Source of the DNA: Streptomyces phaeofaciens
Lineage (GTDB): Bacteria > Actinomycetota > Actinomycetes > Streptomycetales > Streptomycetaceae
Reading direction: 5' to 3'
Assembly: GCF_014648915.1 (NCBI RefSeq)
Contig: NZ_BMSA01000021.1
Span: forward strand, 143,499-207,498
DNA: 64,000 bases
Shown: positions 31,680 through 39,435 of the stretch, in pieces
Numbering within the stretch: position 1 is the first letter of the stretch
How the letters are laid out: each line of letters opens with the position of its first letter
The notes under the pieces: model-generated
Databases searched by the model: none
Seen by the model: the letters and a program-made list of their open reading frames with translations, nothing else
What the model was told of the DNA's origin: nothing
Made by a program: the position numbers and the translations under genes

Positions 31680-32156
31680 TCAGGCGCCGAGTGCGGTGCG
31701 GACGGCCTCGGCCTTCTCCTCGGTGAACACGCCGGTGCCGAGGAGGGAGAGGACGGACAGCACCCCGCCGCGCGAGCCCCAGCTGCCCTCGTCGACGACC
31801 CGGAAGGTGACCCACCAGGCAGGCGAGGGTTCCGTTCGCCCGCAGGCCCGGGCCATCGCGGCCAGCACCCGTTCGATGACCTCGGCCCGCACCTCCCGGC
31901 GCCAGTCGCCGTCCATGACCGTCACATCGATCACCATGACGTCGGGATCCTGCCCGGCGTCGGCGAGCAGCCGGCCGCCGACGGCCATCATGTCCGGCTC
32001 CCGCTCCACGAAGTGCACCTGGAATCCGGCGCGCGCCGCCGGCGCGAACTGTCCGACCTCGGGCACCAGCACCGCGTCCGTCAGCGACTCGGCCAGCTCG
32101 GCACGCCGCTCCCGGCTCAGCCGGCCCTTCGGGGCGTGGACGGTGATGACGGTCAT
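31680..32156 (-). CDS. Tautomerase-family protein
   Basis: This 158-residue protein has the tautomerase/MIF-like pattern MTVITVHAPKGRLSRERRAE and LAESLTDAVL, and a second half EVRAEVIERVLAAMARACGR. The family's catalytic Pro2 is replaced by Thr, so classical 4-oxalocrotonate tautomerase chemistry is unlikely as read. It is divergent from trpF around two 18-bp operators. Confidence 0.75.
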   Translation of the reverse strand: MTVITVHAPKGRLSRERRAELAESLTDAVLVPEVGQFAPAARAGFQVHFVEREPDMMAVGGRLLADAGQDPDVMVIDVTVMDGDWRREVRAEVIERVLAAMARACGRTEPSPAWWVTFRVVDEGSWGSRGGVLSVLSLLGTGVFTEEKAEAVRTALGA

Positions 32157-32165
32157 GACTGCCTC

Positions 32166-32230
32166 CTATGACACTCGTTATAGAGGTGGGTGGGGGAGAG
32201 CGTACCGCCCCGCTATAACGATCGTCATAG
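32166..32230. promoter_or_regulatory. Pair of 18-bp palindromic operators
   Basis: CTATGACACTCGTTATAG (32166-32183) and CTATAACGATCGTCATAG (32213-32230) are two near-perfect palindromes of the same consensus (CTATRACRMTCGTYATAG), 47 bases centre to centre, between the divergent tautomerase and trpF genes. They look like TetR/PadR-type repressor sites. The cognate regulator is not obvious in the window. Confidence 0.8.
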
Positions 32231-32291
32231 CGGAGGTCGGTGAGCCGGCCGGTCATCCCGCTCGCCCGCCTCGATAGGGCAGGCTGGAGCC

Positions 32292-32912
32292 GTGAGCGAC
32301 TCCAGTGATCACCTCTTCGTCAAGATCTGCGGGCTGAAGACCGAGCGGGACGTCGACACCGCCGTCGAGGCCGGTGCCGATGCCGTCGGGTTCGTCTTCT
32401 CGGCCAGCCCGCGGCGGATCGACGCCGCGACGGCCGCGCGGCTGTGCCGGCGGGTGCCGGACCATGTGCTGACGGTCGGCGTCTTCCGTGACGAACCCCT
32501 GCCCGAGGTGCGGTCCGTGGCGACCGAGGCGGGCATCCGGGCCGTCCAGCTGCACGGCTCGGAGGGCCGCGAGTACTACGACGACCTGACGGCGGGCGGC
32601 TGGACGCTGATCCGCGCGGCGGCGTACGGCGACACGATGCCGCGCTGCGGGGAGATGGGCGAGGACCTGCTGCTCCTCGACGCCCCCGTGCCGGGTTCCG
32701 GCGTCGCCTGGGACTGGGCCGGCGGGCCCGCCCCCGCCCCCGGACAGAAGTGGCTGCTGGCCGGCGGCCTCACCCCGGACAACGTACGGGCCGCGCTCGA
32801 CGCCGCCCACCCCTGGGGCGTCGACGTGTCCAGCGGCGTGGAACAGAGCCGCGGCGTCAAGGACCCCGCCCTGATCACGGCGTTCCTGAAGGCGGCCCGA
32901 GGCCGGTCCTGA
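32292..32912 (+). CDS. trpF: Phosphoribosylanthranilate isomerase (TrpF-like)
   Basis: This 206-residue protein has the TrpF signature LFVKICGLK with catalytic Cys13, general-acid Asp130 (LLLLDAPVPGSG) and the phosphate loop WLLAGGLTPDNV. It isomerises N-(5-phosphoribosyl)anthranilate in tryptophan synthesis. Streptomyces normally use the dual HisA/TrpF enzyme PriA, so a stand-alone TrpF is unusual. No other trp gene is adjacent. The start is GTG 32292 after CTGGAG. Confidence 0.9.
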   Translation: MSDSSDHLFVKICGLKTERDVDTAVEAGADAVGFVFSASPRRIDAATAARLCRRVPDHVLTVGVFRDEPLPEVRSVATEAGIRAVQLHGSEGREYYDDLTAGGWTLIRAAAYGDTMPRCGEMGEDLLLLDAPVPGSGVAWDWAGGPAPAPGQKWLLAGGLTPDNVRAALDAAHPWGVDVSSGVEQSRGVKDPALITAFLKAARGRS

Positions 32913-33064
32913 GGCCGTACCCGAGGCCCGCCGGCCCCCTGCCCCGGCTGCCCCGGCCGCCCGGCGGGCGATCTTGAGGGGGCGGTCGCAGAATGTGGGT
33001 GGCGGACTCGCTTCAGGGTGACGGGCCGCCGCGGGAACGCGAGCCCGGGAGAGTCGAGGAAGCC

Positions 33065-33337
33065 ATGCGGTCGGTGACCCGGCAGGACGAACTCGACGCC
33101 CTCCAGGACCTGGTGGGCCGCCTCCGCCTGGCCTACGGCTCGGCCGACGCGGCCACCGTGGAGGCGGCGGTCCTGGACGCCTACGAGATGTTCAAGGAAG
33201 CCAGGATCCGGGCCTTCGTACCGATCCTGGTCGAACGGCGGGCCAGGGCCGCGCTCGACGCCGGGCCGCCCACGGTCCCCGAAAACCCCAAGACCCCCAC
33301 CGGCCCCCGCGAGGGGTCCGTGGCCGCCCTGCCCTAG
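33065..33337 (+). CDS. Three-helix-bundle dimerisation-domain protein (90 aa)
   Basis: The ATG at 33065 begins a mostly helical protein (LDALQDLVGRLRLAYGSADA, TVEAAVLDAYEMFKEARIRA, FVPILVERRARAALD) with a Pro-rich tail. It resembles the small domain found at the C-terminus or as stand-alone protein in actinobacteria near phosphate/stress genes. The function is unknown. It lies 60 bases before the polyphosphate kinase gene. Confidence 0.7.
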   Translation: MRSVTRQDELDALQDLVGRLRLAYGSADAATVEAAVLDAYEMFKEARIRAFVPILVERRARAALDAGPPTVPENPKTPTGPREGSVAALP

Positions 33338-33397
33338 ACCTCACCGGAGACGTGACCCGGGAGACGGATACCTGCTCCGGGAGAAGGGTGGCCCGCC

Positions 33398-34348
33398 ATG
33401 GCGGACAGCAGGGCCGAACGCATCGCACGGCTCATCGCGCCCCTGCGCGTGAAGCCGGGCTCCGAGGTGGACCTGGCCAGGGACTTCGATCCCCGGTACA
33501 AGGCCCACATCAAGAAGAAGGACGGCGTCGAACTGCTCCGCAGTGGCGTGACCCTGCTCGCCGAGTACCAGCAACGGCTCGCCGCGCAGGACACGTACGG
33601 CGTCCTGCTCTGCCTCCAGGCGCTCGACGCCGGCGGCAAGGACGGCACGATCCGGCACGTCATGAGCGGAGTGAACCCCCAGGGCGTACGGGTCAGCAGC
33701 TTCAAGGTGCCCTCCAGCGAGGAACTCAGCCACGACTACCTGTGGCGCTACGCCGCCCGGCTGCCCGGCCGCGGAGACATCGCGATCTTCAACCGGTCGC
33801 ACTACGAGGAGGTCCTCGTCGTCCGGGTCCACCCCGAGGTGCTCGACCGGCAGCGGCTGCCGGACAGCGTGCGGACGGCGAAGATCTGGGACCGCCGCTA
33901 CCGGGACATCAACGACTGGGAGCGCTATCTGACCGGCAACGGGATCAAAGTCGTCAAAGTCTTCCTGAACCTCTCCAAGGAGGAGCAGCGCACCCGCTTC
34001 ATGAAGCGGATCGACCTGCCGGAGAAGAACTGGAAGTTCTCGGCAGCCGACGTCCGGGAACGCCGGCACTGGGACGAGTACCAGGCCGCCTTCTCCGAGA
34101 TGCTCTCCGCCACCAGCACCAAGTGGGCGCCCTGGTACGTCGTACCGGCGGACCGCAAATGGTTCGCGCGGATCTGCACGGCGGCCGTGCTCGCCCACAC
34201 GCTGATGGACATCGACCCCCAGTACCCCACGGTCTCGGCCGACGCCAGGAAGGACCTGCTCGTCGCCAAGCGGGAGCTGGAGGCCGAGGCACCCGAGGGC
34301 TCCGCGGCCGATCCGTACGAGGCCCGGCACGAGCGGGCCGGGAGCTAG
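33398..34348 (+). CDS. ppk2: Polyphosphate kinase 2 (PPK2) family protein
   Basis: This 316-residue protein has the PPK2 P-loop LQALDAGGKDGT (about residues 73-84), Walker B-like DIAIFNRSHYE and the lid arginines around KEEQRTRFMKRIDLPEKNWK. It transfers phosphate between polyphosphate and nucleotides. The size and single domain fit class III. Four bases after its stop starts a P-type ATPase gene, so the two are one operon. Confidence 0.95.
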   Translation: MADSRAERIARLIAPLRVKPGSEVDLARDFDPRYKAHIKKKDGVELLRSGVTLLAEYQQRLAAQDTYGVLLCLQALDAGGKDGTIRHVMSGVNPQGVRVSSFKVPSSEELSHDYLWRYAARLPGRGDIAIFNRSHYEEVLVVRVHPEVLDRQRLPDSVRTAKIWDRRYRDINDWERYLTGNGIKVVKVFLNLSKEEQRTRFMKRIDLPEKNWKFSAADVRERRHWDEYQAAFSEMLSATSTKWAPWYVVPADRKWFARICTAAVLAHTLMDIDPQYPTVSADARKDLLVAKRELEAEAPEGSAADPYEARHERAGS

Positions 34349-34351
34349 GGC

Positions 34352-37054
34352 ATGGCCACGCCGCGGCCCGAGCGGCCGGACTGGTACGCCCGCACCCCGC
34401 AGGACGTGACGGCGGCCCTCGGGGTCGATCCGGCGGCCGGCCTGCCGGCGGCGAAGGCGGCCGAGCTGCTGGCCGCGCACGGGCCGAACGCGCTGCCCGA
34501 GGAACAGCCGCCGCCCACCTGGCGGCGCTTCCTCGACCAGTACCGCAGCTATATGCAGATCGTGCTGGTGGGCGCGGCGATCGTCTCGCTCGCCATCCAG
34601 GAGTGGAGCACGGCGATCCTGCTGGCCGCGCTGACCCTGCTGAACGCGGTCGTCGGACTGCGCCAGGAGGGCAAGGCGGAGAGCGCCATGAACGCCCTGA
34701 AGTCGATGATGAAGGCGACCGCGCGCGTGCGCAGGGACGGCACCGAGTCGGAGATCGGGGCCGAGGGGCTCGTCGCGGGCGACATCGTGCTCGTCGCGGC
34801 GGGCGACCAGGTGCCGGCGGACGGCCGGATCATCGAGGCCAACGCCCTGCAGATCGACGAGTCGGCGCTCACCGGGGAGAGCGTGCCCGCCGCGAAGGGC
34901 GCCGAGCCGCTGGCGGCCGCGACGGACACCCCGGGACCCGGCGACCAGACGAACATGGCGTTCATGAACTCCCCGGTGACGCACGGCAGTGCCGTCCTCG
35001 TCGTCACGGCCACCGGGGCGGACACCGAGCTGGGCCGGATCGCCGGGATGCTGTCCGCCACCGCCAAGGAGGAGCCGCCGCTCACCCGCCAGCTCAACAC
35101 CCTCACCGTGTGGATCACGGCCGCCGCCGGACTCACCATGATCGTCATGTTCGCCATGGGCCGCAGCCGCGACCAGGCCTGGGACGCGCTGTTCGTGAGC
35201 GCCGTCTCGCTCGCCATCGCGGCCATCCCGGAGGCCCTGCCGACGGTGACCCAGGCGATCCTGTCCGTCGGCAGCCTCAATCTGGCGCAACGCAGCGCGA
35301 TCGTGAAGGAGCTGCCCTCGGTCGAGACGCTGGCGTTCACCTCGGCGATCAACTCGGACAAGACCGGCACGCTGACGATGAACCAGGTGACCGTCGTCGA
35401 GGTGCTCACCCCCACCGACCGCTACACCGTCTCGGGCACCGGCTACGGCCTCGACGGCCGGATCCACCACGCCGCCGGCCGCTCGGCGGGGGTGGAGGAC
35501 GCGATCCTGCCGTACGTCGTCGCCAGCGACGCGCAACTCGTCGACGGCGCCGTGGTGGGCGACCCCACCGAGGGTGCCCTGCTCGTCCTCGGCCACAAGG
35601 CCGGCCTGGACATCGACGCCACCCGGGAGGGGTTCCCGAAACTGGCCACGCTGCCGTTCGACCCGACGTACAAGCTGATGGCGACCTTCCACTCGGCCGT
35701 CGACGCGGCCGGCCGGCCCGTGGTGCGCTGCTTCGTCAAGGGAGCCGTCCCGGCGGTCACGGCCCGCGCGGCCACCGCCCTCGCGGCCGGTGAGAGCGTG
35801 CCCTGGGCGGAGGAACTGAGCCGGCGCGCACGGGAGGAGACCGAGCGCATGGGCGGCGAGGGCCGCCGGGTGATGGCCGCCGCCGTCCGCGATCTGGACC
35901 CGGACGGCTTCGACCCGGACGGCGATCTGCTCGGCCTCGTCACCGACCTGCGGATGACCAGCCTGGTCGGCATGGTCGACCCGCCGCGCGCCGAGTCCAA
36001 GGCCGCCGTGGCGAGCGCCCAGGAGGCCCACATCAGGGTCCGTATGGTGACCGGGGACGACGTCACGACGGGTGCCGCCATCGCCCGCCAGCTCGGCATC
36101 CCCGGCGAGGCCGTGCTCGGCGCCGACTTCGCCGCGCTCCCGGAGCCGGAGCAGCTGGCCCGGATCGACGACATCGGCGTCGTCGGACGGGTCGCTCCGG
36201 AGCACAAGGTGCTGCTGGCCGACCTGCTCAAGAAGAAGGGGCATGTGGTGGCCATGACCGGCGACGGCGTCAACGACGCCCCCGCCATCAAGGCCGCCGA
36301 CATCGGCATCGCCATGGGCAGCGGCACGGACGTGGCGAAGAACGCCGGCCGCATGATCCTCTCCGACGACAACTTCGCGACGATCGTCTACGCCGTCGAG
36401 CAGGGCCGGAAGATCTACGACAACCTCACCAAGTACATCCGGTTCGTGCTGCTGCTGCTCGTCACCTTCGTGCTGACGTTCCTCGGCGCGACCGTCTTCA
36501 ACATCGCGGCCGGAGAACCCTTCACACCGCCGCAGGTGCTGTGGATCCACTTCGTCGTCAACGCCTCGTTCGGCTTCGCGCTCGGCTTCGACCAGGAGAG
36601 CGCCGGTCTGATGCGGCGCAGGCCGCGCCCACGCGGCGAGTCGGTGCTCACCCGGCCCGTCATGGTGACGGTCGGCCTCGCCGGACTGGCGATCACGGTG
36701 ATCCTGCTGGGCCTGATCGAGCTGGGCACCTCGCGCTACGACGACGAGGCGGTCGGCCAGTCGATGGCGTTCACGGCGTTCTCGCTCTGTCTGATCGTCG
36801 CCGCCTTCGAGTGCCGCAGCGAGACCGACTCGGTGCTGACCCCGGCCACCTTCGACAGCAAGCAGATGAACTGGGTGGCCCTGGCCCAGTTCGTGCTCGC
36901 CGCGCTGGTGACCCAGCTGGACGGCTTCCAGCACATCCTCGGCACCACCGAGATCGACCTGCGCCAGTTCGGCTGGGCCCTGCTGTCCGCGCTGGTCCTG
37001 CTGATCCTGTGGGAACTCGGCAAGTACCTGGCGCGGCGGGCTCGGACCGGGTGA
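34352..37054 (+). CDS. Cation-transporting P-type ATPase (P2-like)
   Basis: This 900-residue protein has all P-type motifs: LTGES in the actuator domain, SDKTGT with phospho-Asp near residue 336, TGDD and MTGDGVNDAP in the hinge, and about ten hydrophobic segments. The N-terminus is the cation ATPase N domain. The TM4 motif is PEALP rather than the PEGLP of P2A/P2B calcium pumps, and the residue before SDKTGT is Asn rather than Cys, so ion specificity is uncertain. It is in an operon with PPK2. Confidence 0.93.
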   Translation: MATPRPERPDWYARTPQDVTAALGVDPAAGLPAAKAAELLAAHGPNALPEEQPPPTWRRFLDQYRSYMQIVLVGAAIVSLAIQEWSTAILLAALTLLNAVVGLRQEGKAESAMNALKSMMKATARVRRDGTESEIGAEGLVAGDIVLVAAGDQVPADGRIIEANALQIDESALTGESVPAAKGAEPLAAATDTPGPGDQTNMAFMNSPVTHGSAVLVVTATGADTELGRIAGMLSATAKEEPPLTRQLNTLTVWITAAAGLTMIVMFAMGRSRDQAWDALFVSAVSLAIAAIPEALPTVTQAILSVGSLNLAQRSAIVKELPSVETLAFTSAINSDKTGTLTMNQVTVVEVLTPTDRYTVSGTGYGLDGRIHHAAGRSAGVEDAILPYVVASDAQLVDGAVVGDPTEGALLVLGHKAGLDIDATREGFPKLATLPFDPTYKLMATFHSAVDAAGRPVVRCFVKGAVPAVTARAATALAAGESVPWAEELSRRAREETERMGGEGRRVMAAAVRDLDPDGFDPDGDLLGLVTDLRMTSLVGMVDPPRAESKAAVASAQEAHIRVRMVTGDDVTTGAAIARQLGIPGEAVLGADFAALPEPEQLARIDDIGVVGRVAPEHKVLLADLLKKKGHVVAMTGDGVNDAPAIKAADIGIAMGSGTDVAKNAGRMILSDDNFATIVYAVEQGRKIYDNLTKYIRFVLLLLVTFVLTFLGATVFNIAAGEPFTPPQVLWIHFVVNASFGFALGFDQESAGLMRRRPRPRGESVLTRPVMVTVGLAGLAITVILLGLIELGTSRYDDEAVGQSMAFTAFSLCLIVAAFECRSETDSVLTPATFDSKQMNWVALAQFVLAALVTQLDGFQHILGTTEIDLRQFGWALLSALVLLILWELGKYLARRARTG

Positions 37055-37068
37055 GCGGGACGTCCGCG

Positions 37069-37103
37069 AAGGAACCCCGGGCCGCCTCGGCCCGGGGTTC
37101 CTT
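37069..37103. terminator. Bidirectional terminator
   Basis: A perfect 15-bp stem (37069-37083 with 37089-37103) and 5-base loop lies between the convergent ATPase and decarboxylase-family genes. AAGG at one foot and CCTT at the other give short A/T ends. Confidence 0.88.
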
Positions 37104-37116
37104 CGTACGCGTCGGA

Positions 37117-37473
37117 TCAGGACTTGCCGCGGCTCTGCTTCTCCGCCCGCGCGATGGCCTCGGCCTCGTTCTCGGCCAGCGCGATGGCGAAGCCGAACGC
37201 CTCGGCGAGGTGGCCGGCGGCCGACATGACGCGTGCGGTGCCCACCACGGGGGCGATCGCGACGAGTACGTCCTGGAGCCGCTCGACCGTCATACCGGCC
37301 TTGATCGCGGGATCGATGTGGGCCAGGTACGAGACCGCGGGGGCGTCCATCGCCACGAGCGCGGCGAGCCGGCTGATGATCAGGGTCTCGTCGTCCAGGC
37401 CGCACCGTTCGAGCGAGTCGACGGTCATGGCGGCGAGGGTGTCGAGGACGGGTGCGTCAGAAGCAGTGGCCAT
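37117..37473 (-). CDS. Carboxymuconolactone decarboxylase family protein
   Basis: This 118-residue protein has a CMD/AhpD-like fold pattern (TLIISRLAALVAMDAPAVSY, VERLQDVLVAIAPVVGTARV). It lacks the CxxC redox pair of AhpD, so peroxidase-linked activity is unlikely. ATG 37473 precedes the conserved region. It is convergent with the P-type ATPase and tail-to-head with pstB, 90 bases away. Confidence 0.85.
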   Translation of the reverse strand: MATASDAPVLDTLAAMTVDSLERCGLDDETLIISRLAALVAMDAPAVSYLAHIDPAIKAGMTVERLQDVLVAIAPVVGTARVMSAAGHLAEAFGFAIALAENEAEAIARAEKQSRGKS

Positions 37474-37563
37474 GGGGGGCCGCCTTCCAGTGCTCTGGGA
37501 TGTGGGCCCCTTCACGGTACGAGCCCGTCCGAACCATCGCATTCCGGACCCCGGTCGCCCTGC

Positions 37564-38421
37564 TCAGCCGAAGCGGCCCGCCACATAGTCCGCCGTCCGG
37601 CTGTCCTTGGGGGTGCCGAAGATGTCGCTCGTGGCGCCGGCCTCGACGATGCCTCCCGGGGTGCCCTGCTCGGCGAGGAAGAACGCGCACTGCCGGGAGA
37701 CCCGGGCCGCCTGCTGCATGTTGTGGGTGACGATCACGACCGTGACCTGTCCGGCCAGTTCGTGGATGGTCTCCTCCACGCGGCGGGTCGAGGTCGGGTC
37801 GAGCGCCGAGCAGGGCTCGTCCATCAGCAGCACCCGGGGCCGTACGGCCAGTGCCCGGGCGATGCACAGGCGCTGCTGCTGGCCGCCGGAGAGCGCGCCG
37901 CCGGGCTGGCGCAGGCGGTCCTTGACCTCTTTCCACAGGCCGGCCCGGGAGAGCGACTCCTCCACCAGGACGTCCTTCTCGCGGCGGTTCACCCGTGTGC
38001 CCGTCAGCCGCAGGCCGGCCACCACGTTGTCGTAGATCGACATGGCGGGGAACGGGTTCGGCTTCTGGAAGACCATGCCGATCCTGCGCCGGGCGTCGGT
38101 GAGCCGCCAGGACGGGTCGTAGACGTCCTCGCCGTCGAAGAACACCTCGCCGCCGAACCGGGCGGCCGGGATCAGCTCGTGCATCCGGTTCAGCGTGCGC
38201 AGGAACGTCGACTTGCCGCAGCCGGACGGGCCGATGAGCGCGGTGACCGCGCCGGCGGGCATGGTCAGCGAGACCCGGCTGAGCACCTGATGGCTGCCGA
38301 ACCAGGCGGAGACGGCACGCGCCTCCAGCGCGGCGGGAGCGGCGCCCGGCAGCGCCGGGGGCAGGACCACCGTGTCGGTCGGCGGGTCGGCCACGGCGGC
38401 TCTTGCGGTTGTCTCGGTCAT
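37564..38421 (-). CDS. pstB: Phosphate ABC transporter ATP-binding protein PstB
   Basis: This 285-residue protein has Walker A GPSGCGKST, the PstB-typical QKPNPFPAMSIYDNVVAGLR, signature LSGGQQQR, Walker B VLLMDEPCSALDP and the switch His in THNMQQAARVS. It powers phosphate import with PstC and PstA. It is the last gene of the locus, separated from pstA by four other genes, not adjacent as in the normal pstSCAB order. The ATG 38421 has GTGAGG upstream; the N-terminal 30 residues are an Ala/Pro-rich extension. Confidence 0.94.
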   Translation of the reverse strand: MTETTARAAVADPPTDTVVLPPALPGAAPAALEARAVSAWFGSHQVLSRVSLTMPAGAVTALIGPSGCGKSTFLRTLNRMHELIPAARFGGEVFFDGEDVYDPSWRLTDARRRIGMVFQKPNPFPAMSIYDNVVAGLRLTGTRVNRREKDVLVEESLSRAGLWKEVKDRLRQPGGALSGGQQQRLCIARALAVRPRVLLMDEPCSALDPTSTRRVEETIHELAGQVTVVIVTHNMQQAARVSRQCAFFLAEQGTPGGIVEAGATSDIFGTPKDSRTADYVAGRFG

Positions 38422-38453
38422 GGCGGACACCTCACGGTCCTCGGAAAGCGCGG

Positions 38454-39344
38454 TCACAGCAGGTTGGGCAGAAGCTCGGTGGTACGGGTGGCGACCTGGA
38501 GGCCGAGGACCGCGACGACCGGGGCGAAGACGATCCACGTCTGGTGGCGGCCCCACCGGTGCCAGGTCCACACGGCCGCCACCGACGCCAGCAGCAGCGC
38601 CTGGAGCCACATCACCAGCGGCCACGGCACCCCCGAGGGGCGGGCCAGGGGCTCCTCGGAGTCCGGGAGCGTGCCGGAACGGATGACCGCCGCCGGCGTC
38701 CGGAAGGGCGCCGAGACCAGGTCGGCGTCGACGCGCAGGACACCGGCCGGCATGAACCGGGTGCCGGTGGCGGTGACCAGGACCATCCGCCCCTTGCCGG
38801 CGGCGAGCGGCGCGGGCGCCGGGTCACCGGCCCGCCGGACACCACTGACCTGGTACGTCGCCCTGCCCTGGCCGGTGGTGACGGTGAACCGGTCGCCCTG
38901 CGCGAGGGCGGCGAGGCTCCCGAAGGGGGCGCCGTAGGCGGCGGCGCGGCCCATCAGCACGGTGGTGCCGGCCTGGCCGGGCATCGGGGTGTCCCGGCGG
39001 TGGCCGGGCCCGTCGGTCAGCACGCCGGACTCGGTGCCCTCCAGGACCACCTGGGTCATCCCCAGCCTGGGGACGTCGATCAGCGCGACGGGTGTGCCGG
39101 GGGCGAGGAGGCGGCCGTCCAGGTCGGTCTGGGCCACCGGGGCGGTGCCCAGGGCGAGCCGGCCGCGCAGATCGTCGAACGCGGCGTGCTGCGCGGACCG
39201 TTCCTGGACGCCGCTGACCAGCAGCAGCTGGGCGGTGATGCCGAGCAGCAGGGCGGCGAGGGCGAGCAGCCCGCCGCGGGCGAGGTGGCGGACGGCGGTG
39301 ACACCGCGGGCACGGGTGGGCGTGAGGGGTACGGCGACCGTCAC
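38454..39344 (-). CDS. Sortase-like membrane protein lacking the catalytic His and Cys
   Basis: This 296-residue protein has an N-terminal membrane helix (about 25-46) and two C-terminal hydrophobic segments (about 230-250 and 260-285). The middle aligns with class E/F-type sortases: GPGH at 112-115, MPGQAGTTVLMG, YGAPFGSLAAL and LVTATGTRFMPAGVLRV. The catalytic His (G-H-R in active enzymes) is Arg133, and the catalytic Cys of the LVTC strand is Ala192; the Arg204 remains. It should be inactive as a transpeptidase and may act as a scaffold. It lies 32 bases before pstB and after the secreted protein Y. Confidence 0.8.
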   Translation of the reverse strand: MTVAVPLTPTRARGVTAVRHLARGGLLALAALLLGITAQLLLVSGVQERSAQHAAFDDLRGRLALGTAPVAQTDLDGRLLAPGTPVALIDVPRLGMTQVVLEGTESGVLTDGPGHRRDTPMPGQAGTTVLMGRAAAYGAPFGSLAALAQGDRFTVTTGQGRATYQVSGVRRAGDPAPAPLAAGKGRMVLVTATGTRFMPAGVLRVDADLVSAPFRTPAAVIRSGTLPDSEEPLARPSGVPWPLVMWLQALLLASVAAVWTWHRWGRHQTWIVFAPVVAVLGLQVATRTTELLPNLL

Positions 39345-39383
39345 GGCGGCCCGCCTCCTTCTCTGGCGTAGGTCGGGACCGAA

Positions 39384-39420
39384 CGGCCGGGGAGACTCTC
39401 CCTCAGGGTCTCCCCGGCCG
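39384..39420. terminator. Hairpin between gene Y and the sortase-like gene
   Basis: A perfect 13-bp stem (39384-39396 with 39408-39420) and 11-base loop. Because the genes on both sides are in the same direction, it may attenuate pstB and sortase-like expression. Confidence 0.75.
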
Positions 39421-39435
39421 CCGGGATCGGGTGGC

